Shown here piece after piece: positions 44,314-55,481 of a DNA stretch of 64,000 bases. The stretch covers positions 37,487,750 through 37,551,749 of the forward strand of contig CM072512.1 in NCBI GenBank assembly GCA_036898135.1. Direction: 5' to 3'. A program made the position numbers and the translations under genes. Under the pieces are notes generated by a model, which did not search any database, was not told the origin of the DNA, and saw nothing but the letters and a program-made list of their open reading frames with translations. Origin of the DNA: Oncomelania hupensis (Eukaryota; Mollusca; Gastropoda; Littorinimorpha; Pomatiopsidae). How positions within the stretch are numbered: position 1 is the stretch's first letter; the number at the start of each line of letters is the position of its first letter.

Positions 44314-45821
44314 TTAGAGCATACTCTTGAAGACAACATGAAACGGAAATTGCAAAATACAAAATGACGTGACACAACAATATGGGTACGCAGAACATAC
44401 ATGACGACAGACAACCTTTGCATCCAACCGACAATACATTATGATAGAACATTTGGGTCAGAACAGAAAATTCATGGCAACGTAACGTCAAACAAGATGA
44501 CACAAAAGACAGGATCACATAACAGGCGTGATGACATAACCACTTGCGTCATTCTACTTCGTCCATGAACCCGTTAACGCCCGAGACCCATCTGTCGCTT
44601 CCGCATGGTGTGCTTACCTGAAACAGACAAAACAGAAACAATGAGTTATCATATGCAAACGTATTGTATAAAACAGCGGAGTAGCACAAGGTACATATTA
44701 ACCTAAATAAATAAGCTTACTTATAGTTTTATAAATAATAAGGATTGGCATGTGAAGAGTGTCTATCCTGCGGTTCGGGACGCATTCCAGTGAAAGACAG
44801 AAACAAATCAAGATACGTTTACATACTAAAGCAATAGAACATAGGACACACACTTGTATGCGTTTTAGTTTTGAATAAACAGCACTCAACAACAAAATGC
44901 AAAGCGAAAAAAATGGTTGCCGTGTTATGTTAGTGTATTGGGCGTGTGTCTGCGTGTGTTGCGTGCCTGCTCGCATGCGTGAGGGAGAGTGCGGGTGTGT
45001 GCGTGTGTGTTTGTGTGCGTGAGTGAGAGTGTGCGTGCTTGCTGGTGCGTGCGCGTGCTTTTTGAGTGCAAGTATGTGACCGTAAAGGCGGGAGGGATTC
45101 CAGTACGTTATCGTTATAGTTTCCCTGCACCTCACCTTCTGCGAAAGGCCTCAGCTTCTAAGCCTCCCTCTCTTTGTTTACACTCTATAGAGAGATGGAG
45201 AGGAAGATGTCTGGCATAGTGTATAGTGACATTATGGCAGTTGCTGCAGTTATCACCCGTAATCTCCTGATAGCAACATTCTCGGTCTTCAACTCCGGCA
45301 ATCCCAGTCAGGCTACCATTCTATGTCCCAGATAGATTTCATGCACATGCTTGTTAATCGGAGTCAGAGTACGGAGTCTCTGATTATGTCTAAAAAGTCT
45401 GCCCCTTGGTATTTATGAGGTTTTGTCCCGTTCGCCTCCTAATTTTTGATAGATGCGCCTTTTTTTTTGCAGTTCTTGCAGCTCCAGTTTGAAGCTTCAT
45501 CATTTAACTTTAAGTCCCTGCAGACAATCAGGAAGTCCCAGAATAATCACAAAGTCTAGATGTTTTTACCCTGGAAGTCCCACATTATTTGCTGAAGTCC
45601 CACCCAGTCCCAGATAACCTCTTGAAGTCCAAGAATGATATCCCTTGAAATTCCAGATTCGTCTTCCGAAATATTTATGACGGTGGATGCAGTTCTCATC
45701 TATCTCTGTTAGATACTTTACTTTCTGCAGCTCTTGCAAGCCCAAGACTATTTTGAAGTATTTCTCTCAATATACACGCATCAATACATATAATATTATA
45801 TACACACAATCAAACACATAG

Positions 45822-45825
<4 letters not shown>
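44314..45825. other. Intergenic with irregular AGTCCCA motifs
   Basis: No gene was recognised. A GT-rich degenerate tract covers about 44940-45060. Between about 45510 and 45650 the motif AAGTCC(C)A recurs at least seven times at irregular spacing, suggesting a decayed tandem array. Confidence 0.5.
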
Positions 45826-45878
<53 letters not shown>

Positions 45879-45900
45879 GCGCGCGCGCGCACGCACACAC
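45826..45900. repeat. (CT)n(CA)n(CG)n compound microsatellite
   Basis: CT to about 45858, CA to about 45877, then CGCGCGCGCG and CACGCACACACA. Confidence 0.95.
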
Positions 45901-47018
45901 AGTTTCAGTCGGAACCCGTTCATTGGGACTTGGAAACGTGAAACGAAGCCTTTCTGTATTTCTCGCCTTCTGTACTGTGCAGATGTGGGTGTCAACTTGA
46001 TTTAGCTCTTGCCTTGGAACTGGAAACATACTTACAGAAGCTGTTCGGGTAGTTGGATTTGTAAGGATGCTTATGTATTAACGACAGATTCTGTTCAACG
46101 AGAGGAAATTTCTATTGCCATTCATTACTATAGGTCTCATGACTCATGCCGTCAAAGTCATTCAAGTAATAGCAGGACTTGCATTTCGTTTTCCTTTGCC
46201 TTGAACTTTTCAACCCAACCCAACCTCTCCATTTATTATAACATTTGTTATGGTTCGTCTGTTGTTGTTGTCGTTGTTGTTGTTGCTGCTGCTGCTGTTG
46301 TTGCTGTTGTCAAGGTCAGTTCAATTAATAGAGTTAGCGAGGAAGTGGTGTTTTCGAATCTGTTCTGTCTGATCGTGCTATTATGTGTACCTCTCTTGAG
46401 CAAGCAGGCTCCAAGTTTGGTGGAGAAAGAGGTCATTTCCATTGCACTACACTTAAACAAGCAGTGTAGAATTCAACAGCAAATGGGTGTCTTGGGGGAA
46501 TCAAACAATCTTTCATTTACTGCCTGTGCACACATTCACGCGACGTTAGATTATTGAGTGATGGCCATCTGAAGCGATGTGGTGTACAGTCTTACCTTCT
46601 TCACAATGCGGTGATACTCTGACCAATAAAATCTTAAATCAGCAACATCCAATCCATCTCCTTCAGATCTTGAACGCTTTCAAAGCGTTTATCTATGATA
46701 CTCTCGGCGCATGGAGCCTGCCTGCTCCTATCATCATCAGCGTTGTGTCAAGCATCCACGACAGCTGCTATGCCGCTATCTCCGCTTGACAGACGCGAAC
46801 CAACCTCACGGCTATGCCAGACCCTTGTCGTGACCCAAAACCCTAACACTGCACCTTCACCTGCACTTAACATCAACACCCACCATCAAACCACAACTAC
46901 AACATCTTCTCAAGCACCATTCATGCTACAGGCTTACTACACAAGACGCAACCACCACAGGGCTACCACCATGATAACAATCATCATCGCTGGCACCATC
47001 TTTGCATCACAAGTTAAG
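45901..47018. repeat. Intergenic with (GTT)n block
   Basis: A GTT/GCT trinucleotide run lies at about 46258-46312. Frames of up to 182 codons cross it but show no domain and include the repeat as poly-Val/Ala; I do not call a gene. Confidence 0.5.
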
Positions 47019-47085
47019 CCACACACACACACACACACCCACACACACACACAAACACACCACACACACACACGCGCGCGCGCAC
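47019..47085. repeat. (CA)n(CG)n microsatellite
   Basis: Interrupted CA repeats ending in CGCGCGCG. Confidence 0.95.
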
Positions 47086-47754
47086 ACATCCTGTTCCCTA
47101 CCCGTCCTTCCTTCCTCTGCGCATAAGCATGCTTCTCCCCTCCCCACCTCCCACTCCTCTTCACCCGCAGCACTCCTCCCTCTTTTTAACCCCACCACTT
47201 CCTGCCGTTGACAGCAAAACGAGCATCACGCGTCGTCAAATCAAAGCTGATATTTTATACACAAACGTTTGTGTTCATTTTAATTTCCGGTGTTCATTTC
47301 GCCGAAGACGATACTTTCAAAACTGGCGTCAAAATAAATACTGAACTTTGGTGTACAGCGGGACTTTCAATAATTAATTTCCCCCCTCCCCCCCCCCCCC
47401 CGCCCCAAATAAACTAAGTGGTGTCCGATTTGTGCATTTCCAGACGTATATGAAAATATTTTTGAAACAGACGAAGGGAAGAAGGTGGGGGGTGGGGGGG
47501 GAGGTGGGGGGATAGGGGGGAGGTGGAATCTGAACGAGTCACATGTCTGTCCGTCTGCCGGTCCGTTGGAAGCCAGATCTCAAGAATCACTGAACGGATT
47601 TTGACCAGTAGTTATAAAAACAGTACCTATAGGCCTCTCTTCCTATCATCTTTGCAAAGGTGAAGGCCACTGGAATCATTAAATTTTGTTGCTAAACACC
47701 TTTTGCCATATCTCAAAAAAGGCTTTACCTATTGTGATGATATTTGATATATTT
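47086..47754. other. Intergenic with C- and G-rich runs
   Basis: A C-run lies at about 47381-47401 and a G-rich run at about 47483-47523. From 47540 the sequence (TGTCTGTCCGTCTGCCGGTC, then CTGAACGGATTTTGACCAG) leads into the R2 repeat and may be part of it. Confidence 0.5.
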
Positions 47755-48276
47755 GATTGGTTTGTTATTTAGTTATGCAGGTAGACGGAACATAAAGAGA
47801 GTTAGGTATACGACAATGCAGCGTAGTTAGAATAATCCTATTACCTTGCCATTGACTTTAGTGGAAAGAATGACTTCAGATAAAGTTGAATATATTCAAA
47901 TGAGCTAGGTGAAAGGATGTAGCGCAGGTAAACAGAAGAATTACCAGGCAACCGACTTTAATAGAATAAAAGACTTCAGATATAATTTAAAGTTCAGCAG
48001 TCCCTGTGCTTTACACAAACCTTTTCCTTGTCAAACCTCAGATACAAACACAGTGTCTGTATATTGCGATGTTCGAAAACAGGTGGAACATTTCCGACAA
48101 TTCAATGCAGCAAGTTTTTCGTACTATAAACGGCGTTGAAGTAAGATTTGAATCTAGGTAGCCATCGAACAATACTATCTCTGAAACACCACCGTTATGT
48201 TATCGCTTTAGATCTGAATCTTGCAGCACCAGAGAAGGAAAAAAAACATATCGCCATTTAAACGTCATTAGCTAAA
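47755..48276 (+). repeat. R2 repeat, longer copy
   Basis: Collinear at high identity with 51952-52317 except for 155 extra bases (47920-48074). Those bases resemble the segment just before them (GACTTTA..., ACTTCAGATA), so they may be an internal diverged duplication lost from the other copy, or gained here. A third related block (CCGACTTTAATAA...ACTTCAGATA) lies at about 48462-48500. No coding frame. Confidence 0.85.
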
Positions 48277-48633
48277 GCTATATATATATATTGTATTAGC
48301 TCAAGAATAAATTAACTGACATTCGTGATTTTTATTTTGCGGATACATTAACTACTCCTAAGCATGTTATATCATTGGTAGGTGTACTTTCTCAAAGGCC
48401 AAAGTCACTGTGCTTCACCATTTTCTAAAGCGTTTTGCGCTGTATGTAAAAATGGCCTGAACCGACTTTAATAATTTTTGGTTTGCAAATACTTCAGATA
48501 GTGGTCAATAATTTCATGTTTTCCTTTTGCTTCGTTATGATAAAGCCCAGTCACAACACCAATAAAATGAATACTGTTAAAATACTTATTTTTCTGCTAT
48601 TAATGTCTGAAAGTTAGTTAATCATTGTTTACA
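48277..48633. other. Spacer, R2-like fragment
   Basis: AT-rich. It includes the third R2-like block at about 48462-48500 and nothing else recognised. Confidence 0.45.
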
Positions 48634-49110
48634 GGGTCCAGCGGACTGCAAAGAACCGGATCAGGACCACAAAATCAAGACCGCAACTTCGCTGAAAGTG
48701 GATTCACCCCTGATTCGCATAAACGATCTGCCGAAACAACCCTAGTGGTAAAAGAGGACTCGCCCCTGATCCACTTAAAAGATCTGCCGAAACAACCCTA
48801 GTGGTAACACTGAAGGCACTCCACCAGCAAGTCACTTTACAATAAAGACATCCCACGCAGGAGACGCTGAGGCTATACTCTAATTTATCGAAACCCCGTT
48901 TACAAAAACAAAATAGAATAAAAACATCATTATAAAATATCAACAAAACACATACATATCAATTGCCTACATTGCCAAATAATAACATCGTAGGAAAACC
49001 CAGTGACCACTTGGCAGAAAGCGTCAAATATTCCCAAGGTGATCCGATCCAACAGACCTCACACACAATTGAGGAGTTTTGTTCCGGAAAGAGTTTTCAA
49101 GAAAAAAGGT
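48634..49110 (-). repeat. R1 repeat, 3' part of an interrupted minus-strand copy
   Basis: Reverse complement of R1 from GGTCCAGCGGACT through the middle. A 56 bp segment containing GATCTGCCGAAACAACCCTA is duplicated in tandem (48725 and 48781). The 3' ATGTA tail is missing. It is split from its 5' part by SINE S2. Confidence 0.88.
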
Positions 49111-49124
49111 AGGTGACTGGTCTA
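49111..49124 (+). repeat. Target-site duplication of SINE S2
   Basis: AGGTGACTGGTCTA here and AGGTGACCGGTCTA at 49422-49435 (one mismatch) bracket the SINE. Confidence 0.85.
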
Positions 49125-49421
49125 AAAAAAGAAAAAGGTAAAGGTAGTCCCATAGCCTTGTGGCCGTAGGGGAGCGTGATGTTGGAGATCACACTTATCT
49201 TGGGCCAGCGTAATGAGGGTGATGCCCATCTCTCTCCCTCGCTGCTTTACCTTCCCCACCCTTAAGAGAGTAGGTACCCAGTCACAGTTGAGTCAACTGG
49301 GGGCGTTGTTATTTGTCGCTTCACGTTTTGCGGTCACCCATCCAAGTGCTAACCGCACTGGACGGTGCTTAACTTGCGACACAGTAGCGAGTGCTCCAAC
49401 CACTGCGCTATCCGACACCCC
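49125..49421 (-). mobile_element. SINE S2 with tRNA-like A box and 5S rRNA-like block
   Basis: This 297 bp minus-strand element starts GGGGTGTCGGATAGCGCAGT, with a tRNA-type A box TAGCGCAGTGGTTGGAGC (49393-49410). About 25 nt later it continues into a 46 nt block (49330-49375) that follows 5S rRNA: AAGTTAAGCA, then GGTTAGCACTTGGATGGGTG and ACCGC, spanning the A-box, intermediate and C-box part of the 5S internal promoter. A ~200 bp body and an A-rich/TACCTTT-type tail follow. It sits inside an R1 copy and carries a 14 bp target duplication. Both promoter parts point in the same direction. Confidence 0.85.
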
Positions 49422-49435
49422 AGGTGACCGGTCTA

Positions 49436-49605
49436 GCGAAGAAGAAGATAGTATAGTAGATTGATAGAACAGAGTAGGAATGAGAAAAAGAACTAAAGAG
49501 AAAGACAGCGACAGTGGGAATTTAAAGCCCTAAATTTCCAGAAAGCGGGGATACTATTTATACAGAATCCCCCGGCCTCCCACGGGGGGAGAGGGGGAGG
49601 GGGTT
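49436..49605 (-). repeat. R1 repeat, 5' part of the interrupted copy
   Basis: Reverse complement of the R1 5' region: CTTCTTCTTCGCTAGACC, TTCTATCAATC, the CACTGTCGCTGTCTTTCTC block, and TATAAATAGTATCCCCGC. Confidence 0.88.
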
Positions 49606-50004
49606 TAATGTCTGAAAATACATTTAAATGGCTGGTCATCTTGCTTTTTATCCTACTTTGTTCGCGATTCTTATGGGTTGGTAAACGAATACGGTATTGC
49701 AATTTGAAAAGGAAAAAAAAAAACTACAGAAACTTCCTTGTTTTCCTTTGCGATAAATCAAAATGCATCGCAGAGGCGCAGCGAATTGAAGGAATACTTT
49801 CAGAACATTTTTGTGTGTTTCATTTTGTTTTGACCATCAAAACGCCAGATTATAACCTCAGAGTTGCTGCTGCTGTTGTTTGTTGTTGTTGTCGTCATAG
49901 CAGCTCCTGCTGCTGATGTGGTTGTTCTTAAGTGCATTTAGAGTAAAAACCAGTTCACTGGCTTACTAAATTATGAATGACAACATGTAACCACTTTTTA
50001 GGGG
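49606..50004. other. Intergenic, nothing recognised
   Basis: A short TGCTGTTG/TTGTTG run lies at about 49866-49895. No coding signal. Confidence 0.4.
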
Positions 50005-50395
50005 TGGCCTAGTAGCCCAGTTGGTAGAGAGCTGTTTTCTTATGCCGAAGATCGCGGGTTCGACCCCCCCTCTTACCTTCCCTCCCCCCCGCAAAGGGAC
50101 GAACTTATGTGACTTAGGATACGACACTTTTAGGTCACCGAAGGGTTTCTCCGAAAATTTTGCATTCTTCTCTCCCTTCAATAATGGTTTCGGATGCAAC
50201 CTGTCAAAAGTTTCAAATTAAAATTTGAGTTTCTTTCCGTCTTCTAATGGCAACCTGCCTTTACACCACATGTTTGAGTGATGAATGTGTGTTTGTTGTG
50301 CATGCAGGCGTGTCTATAACATGTGAGTGCGCACGTTGGTTGCAGATCGCCGCGCTTTGAGTCTGATTTAGGAATAAGGCGCGTATATCATCCAG
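50005..50395 (+). repeat. S1 SINE copy b
   Basis: The tRNA-like head has an A box TAGCCCAGTTGGTAGAG (50013 onward) and a B box GGTTCGACCC (50057-50066). The body includes GTGACTTAGG, GGTCACCGAAGG, GTTTCTCCG and CATGTTTGAGTGATGAATG, and the 3' end reads GATCGCCGCGCTTTGAGTC, then AGGCGCGTATATCATCCAG. Unlike copies a and c there is no trinucleotide tail, so the 3' end is truncated or decayed. Confidence 0.85.
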
Positions 50396-50773
50396 TTTCT
50401 CTGGTTTTCATGAAAAAGTTGACGTTCTTCTTTTTCGTCTCTGTTAACAAATGCTTTGGTATCCACTTCCTGTCGCAACCAAATTCAACGTAATTGTTTG
50501 TTGGAAGGAACTGACATGAGACGCTGTTCTGTTTATTTGTTCAACAGATAAACCACTTTTTTTTTTAAATAAGAAAAACTATTTACACTGGCAGTAAATA
50601 TATGTATATAGTGCCGTTAAACATGAAGAGGCGACATTAGATTTATTTAAATAAAGTATATAGTGTGCTTATAAAGACTAGATAGCACATTCAGATTACC
50701 AACGGGTGTGTATACATAGTCTGTAATGAATTATCAACGGATGTATATAAGGTAATTTTTTTTAAAGGATTGT
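50396..50773. other. Intergenic, nothing recognised
   Basis: AT-rich. ACCAACGGGTGTGTATA (50699) and ATCAACGGATGTATATA (50732) are a short diverged direct repeat. Confidence 0.4.
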
Positions 50774-50802
50774 ACACACACACACACACACACACACACC
50801 CT

Positions 50803-50849
<47 letters not shown>

Positions 50850-50858
50850 GCACACACA
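50774..50858. repeat. (CA)n(CG)n microsatellite
   Basis: CA tract with CTCACC interruption, ending in about 18 bp of CG alternation. Confidence 0.95.
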
Positions 50859-51091
50859 GAGAAGTATTTGGCAGTTCAAGTGTACGGAAGTTAGTTTTAC
50901 GCAGGAGTATAACAGAAACATCAGATACGGTTTATCGATATGTACACTTGGATAGCTTACAAATTCATGACAAGAGATAAGAGCATCCGTTTCAGAACAA
51001 ATGCAAGACTTCCAGTTCCCCCTCCAGTCGCGCTGAAGTCTTTGATTATTTAGTTTACTCTGTCCATAGACTTATTTACCTCACGCCGCTA

Positions 51092-51173
<82 letters not shown>

Positions 51174-51951
51174 TATAATAATAGCGCAGTTCTCACGCAT
51201 TTATACTTAACGTTAACATCAAAATACATAGGAAAATAAGTTACATAAAAACAAGACTATGATAAAGTATGCAAACACATAATACAAACATGACAAAAAA
51301 TATTTCAAGTAAAATATAAAAGATGAGAGAGTCTTTCTCTTGCTGACTACGTTTCTCCTGTTTTAAATTAACAAGTGTTATGGAATACACAGTTTTGATA
51401 AGTTATCTACGTATCAGACTGCGCGCATTCTAGAACTGTATTCGCTGTTTTAAAATGTAATGCAAATAAACGTCGAAAAACAAAATTAAGAAAAAGAGAC
51501 CGCACATATCACATGTTAAACTTTACACGAATTTGCCGAAAAGCTTTTCAACAAGCAGTTAAGAATTACTGATTGCACAATAAAGCTAAACTTAAAGCAA
51601 AATTGCCAACAGTCTTCAACACATGTTGGTCATTGACGCTCTTATACTAGTTGTGAAGTCTGTCTGCTCTGAGGCAGGGTAGGGATTTTTATTTAATCAG
51701 TGAGGTCTACAGCGTCTGGCGCCAGTTTCTTGCGGAGAACCTGCAGATTACAGTCTGATAGAGAGGCTGTATCAAACACCCCCCTGCTAAAACGCTTCAC
51801 GTCTTCAGCATCCAAATTTCTGCATCCTGCATGCAAGAGGCTCGAGCGGAACACTACTCTTTGCACACGCTAAAATTTATTTACGCTTGGTGGATCTTCT
51901 TGGTTGGTTGTTCTCGGCCTGTGGATCTGGTTTCCGTCATTGTAGTGCATC
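50859..51951. repeat. Intergenic with (TAA)n tract
   Basis: A nearly pure TAA tract lies at 51090-51172. The remaining sequence is AT-rich with no recognisable gene. Confidence 0.6.
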
Positions 51952-52317
51952 GATTGGTTTGTTATTTAGTTATGCAGGTAGACGGAACTTAAAGAGAGTT
52001 AGATATACGACAATGCAGCGTAGTTAGAATAATCCTATTACCTTGCCATTGACTTTAGTGGAAAGAATGACTTCAGATAAAGTTTAATATATTCAAATGA
52101 GCTAGGTGAAAAGGATGGAAAACTGGTGGAACATTTCCGACAATTCAATGCAGCAAGTTCTTCGTACTAAAAACGGCGTTGAAGTAAGATTTGAATCTAG
52201 CTAGCCATCGAACAGTACAATCTCTGAAACACCACCGTTATGCTATCGCTTTAGATTTGAATCTTGCAGCATCGGAGAAGGGAAAAAAATATCGCCATTT
52301 AAACGTCACTAGCTAAA
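51952..52317 (+). repeat. R2 repeat, shorter copy
   Basis: Starts GATTGGTTTGTTATTTAG like the copy at 47755, shares ACTTCAGATAAAGTT, TTCCGACAATTCAATGCAGC and ATCGCCATTTAAACGTCA, and lacks 155 internal bases. Confidence 0.85.
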
Positions 52318-53172
52318 CCTTTCGGGAGGCATCACGTAGCCAGACGCCAGCAGCGTCAACTGCATACAGCGTAGCAAAAGACTTGCCAAGTACAGCAAAC
52401 ACAACACAAACATAAATCTCGCCTAAGTCTCGGCTACGCCAGCAGCATCAACTGCAGCGAAACTTCACTTCAGATCTCGGATGATTTCCCCCCCCCCCCC
52501 CCTCACCCCCCCTACTTCGAGAATGCGGAGAATTCCTACTGACTCGGGACTTGTTTGTGGTGATGCTTTAATCAGACACTGACACTTTCGGCTCTACTAC
52601 ACCACCCAGAAGAATGTTAGAATTTTTTTAAATCGCAAACAGAGAGATGCAGAACCTGTTCATTGCATGAAAAAATAATCTGCGCGGATAGAGGTTCGCC
52701 TACATCAATCCAGTTTTCCAAAAGACCTACGGATGATTTGTGTTGTTTTGTTGCTAGGCCATCCTGGTTTTCATCATTATTATAACTGTTGCATACTCTA
52801 TTCGTGCTGTCTAGTTGTAATTTGTACTGCAATTCGATGAAGCTTTCAGCAAACTTCACCTACGGATAACATTTTCATCTTGTGCGTGTGTATACACATA
52901 CATGTCCTTTGGCCTTCAGTGCTCCCGTCTCGTCTTGTTGTAGGCCTACTTTGTAGCAAGACAAAAACAAGAAAAACTAGCGGCTAAAATAGCTTACCAA
53001 CAAACTAACAAACAAAACCTGCTGTGTCAATTAATTCTATCCTATCCTATCCCATAACTATATATTTCGAAAGAGTTATCTTTTTGATTTAACCTTTTTT
53101 CCAGTGGGGGAACACTCACTGTGAATGTGAAAAGAATCTGTCGAAGGGGCGTGGTCAAAGTATATTCATTTA
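52318..53172. other. Intergenic, LINE-tail-like motif
   Basis: A C-run lies at about 52486-52501. At 53037-53055 CTATCCTATCCTATCCCA is the reverse complement of the tail of the LINE fragment at 6448-6467 and may be a remnant tail. No gene was recognised. Confidence 0.45.
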
Positions 53173-53231
53173 AGAGAGAGAGAGAGAGAGAGGGAGAGAG
53201 GGAGAGAGAGAAGGGAGAGAGAGAGAGAGTG
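53173..53231 (+). repeat. Interrupted (GA)n microsatellite
   Basis: GA units with GGGA interruptions, then GTGTGCGTGTGT. Confidence 0.9.
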
Positions 53232-53930
53232 TGCGTGTGTAACTGACGTATAAACAAACAGGCTTTAGGATGAAGTATACACCTGTCTTAAGAATCTAGT
53301 CTACATGTTAAGATGTCTTATGTGCACTATCGAGGCCGTCTTATGTGTATTTTAAAGCTAGATCATATGTTCCAGTCTTTCCGTTTAAACCAGCATTCAT
53401 CTCCAAATGCACAAACAGGCCCTGCACTAACATTTTTTTTTACTACATCATGTGCCTGCCAATGACAACAACAGGCGACTTTCTTATTCAAAAAGTCATT
53501 TATCTTCATTCAGTGACGTCATGGGCTTCGTCCTAACAGTAAATCATGCACTTGCTCTACAGAGAATGCAATCGTTTAAATTGCGTCAACATGTCTGCAC
53601 AAATTATTTACAAACAATGGCCAAAAAAAATCCTCTATTCTCGCACTCACTCCCTAATTCTCCCGCATTCCCAATTCGAAGTCCTACCCACCTAAAAAGC
53701 CTCCATCTTCGTTAGGAAAACAAATGACTAATTACCAAAACAAGAAGTCTGTGATTGGTCGATATTTCTGTGTACATTTTTTTTTCTGGAGGACAATACA
53801 CCTTCTGATTCTGTCTGCACCGTTTCCTATACAATTTCAACGTGCTCTCTAGACCGACATTGAGCGAAATCTAATTTGCTGGATGAATAGTTTCCCTTGT
53901 TACTCAGTTTAATGATTGTCCATGCAAACG
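53232..53930. other. Intergenic, nothing recognised
   Basis: No conserved frame or repeat was identified. Confidence 0.45.
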
Positions 53931-53964
53931 TCTCTCTCTCTCTGTCTGTCTGTCTGTCTGTCTC

Positions 53965-54009
<45 letters not shown>
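53931..54009 (+). repeat. (CT)n / (CTGT)n microsatellite
   Basis: CT and CTGT units in alternating blocks. Confidence 0.95.
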
Positions 54010-54010
<1 letters not shown>

Positions 54011-54192
54011 ACATAGATGTTGTCTTTCTGAATTATCCAGTAAATACTTTATTAAATTACTGTAATTAGTGTAATGCATTATTTGCTTTTGTTGGCTGAG
54101 GGCTGTTGCCAAGGGTAATACGTTTACACATAACTTTGAGCTTTGGATGAAAAAAACAACAACGATGGATAAAAAAAAATAGACGATGAACA

Positions 54193-54317
54193 CGGTGATA
54201 ATGATGATGATGATGAGAATGGTGATAATGAACATGATGATGATGATAATGATGATGATAATGATGATGATGATGATCATGATGATGATGATGATGAGGA
54301 TCATGATGATGATGAAC

Positions 54318-54351
<34 letters not shown>

Positions 54352-54375
54352 GATGATGATGATGATGACGACGAT
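54193..54375 (+). repeat. Imperfect (GAT)n microsatellite
   Basis: GAT units interrupted by AAT, CAT and GAG variants over about 180 bp. Confidence 0.9.
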
Positions 54376-54639
54376 AAAAAAGCACCATGTCCAGATTATA
54401 AAAATTTATCTATAGCTAATGTTGCTGCATTGATTCTAACACACACTTATTGTTATCGAATGCTTGCCATTTGGACAAAACACTGCCATCATAAATGTCG
54501 TCTGCCATGAATGTACAGTTAATGCTTTTACTGTTCAGAAACAACAAAAATATGAATGAGGCATTTTGTGTGCGCCTAACCTTGCAAAATATTTTTTTTT
54601 AATGGCAATGTAGGATTATACAATATGTTTTTTTTTTGT
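54376..54639. other. Spacer, nothing recognised
   Basis: AT-rich interval between microsatellites. Confidence 0.4.
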
Positions 54640-54922
54640 TTTTTCTTCTTCTTCTTGTTTCATCATCTTCTTCATCTTCATCATCTTCTTCTTCTTTTTC
54701 ATCTTCTTCATCTTCTTCATCTTCTTCATCTTCTTCTTCTTCTTCTTCTTCTTCTTCTTCATTTTCTTCTTCTTCTTCTTCTTCTTCTTCTTCTTCTTCT
54801 TCTTCTCTTCTTCTTCTTCTTTCTTCTTCTTCTTCTTCTTCTTCTTCTTCTTCTTCTTCTTCTTCTTCTTCTTCTTCTTCTTCTTCTTCTTCTTCTCCTC
54901 CTCCTCCTCCTCTTCTTCTTCT
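54640..54922 (+). repeat. (TTC)n/(TCA)n/(TCC)n array
   Basis: About 280 bp of TTC with TCATC interruptions in the first half and TCC units near the end (54894-54912). It runs directly into an R1 3' terminus. Confidence 0.95.
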
Positions 54923-54976
54923 TCCTGATTTGGCTCGGAAGAGTCCGCTGGACCTAAAGCAATAATCTTGTATTGT
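54923..54976 (+). repeat. R1 repeat, 3' terminus only
   Basis: CTGATTTGGCTCGGAAGAGT then CCGCTGGACCTAAAGC matches the last bases of R1 almost perfectly, followed by AATAATCTTGTATTGT. The sequence expected upstream is replaced by TTC repeats. Confidence 0.9.
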
Positions 54977-55394
54977 CTTCTTCCTCTTCTTCTTCGTCTT
55001 TCTTTCTCACCCTCCTTTTCCACCCTCTCTCTCTTTCTCTTCCACCCTTTCTCTCTCTTCCATCCGCTCTCTCTTCCATCCTCTCTTTTCTCCTCTCTCA
55101 CTCCGCACCATCATTTTCTTGCTTTTTCTTTACGGTTTATCATCCAATTTCCAAGAACACGTCTCCTCTCGTCTTGCAGAATGTACCGCACCTCACTTAT
55201 ATTATATAAGACACATTCATATTGGTATGACATTTCCCATTACGTGGAGTGTTACAACGCACAGTTACGGATCACCTCATATTCATGGTTGCGCTACGGT
55301 ATCCCAGTCAGGACCTGCTGTAACAAGACACAAATAGTGTATTATCGGCTAAACTTAAAAACAAAAAAAAAAAACAAAAAAAAACTTACGCGCT

Positions 55395-55396
<2 letters not shown>
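54977..55396. other. Intergenic, pyrimidine-rich then AT-rich
   Basis: CTCTTTC-rich sequence to about 55100, then ordinary sequence and A-runs near 55362-55384. Nothing coding was recognised. Confidence 0.45.

Positions 55397-55481
<85 letters not shown>

Noticed and set aside
46009..46557. A 182-codon frame with a Val/Ala run
   Set aside because: The run is a GTT/GCT microsatellite and the rest lacks any recognisable motif.
49330..49375. A 5S rRNA gene fragment
   Set aside because: Only the internal-promoter region is present and it is embedded in a SINE with clear insertion boundaries.
50774..50858. Regulatory CpG-rich element
   Set aside because: The CG run is the end of a CA/CG dinucleotide microsatellite; four similar tracts occur in the window without genes.
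54616..55101. Lys/Glu-rich 161-codon frame
   Set aside because: Antisense translation of the TTC array plus an R1 terminus and CT-rich DNA.
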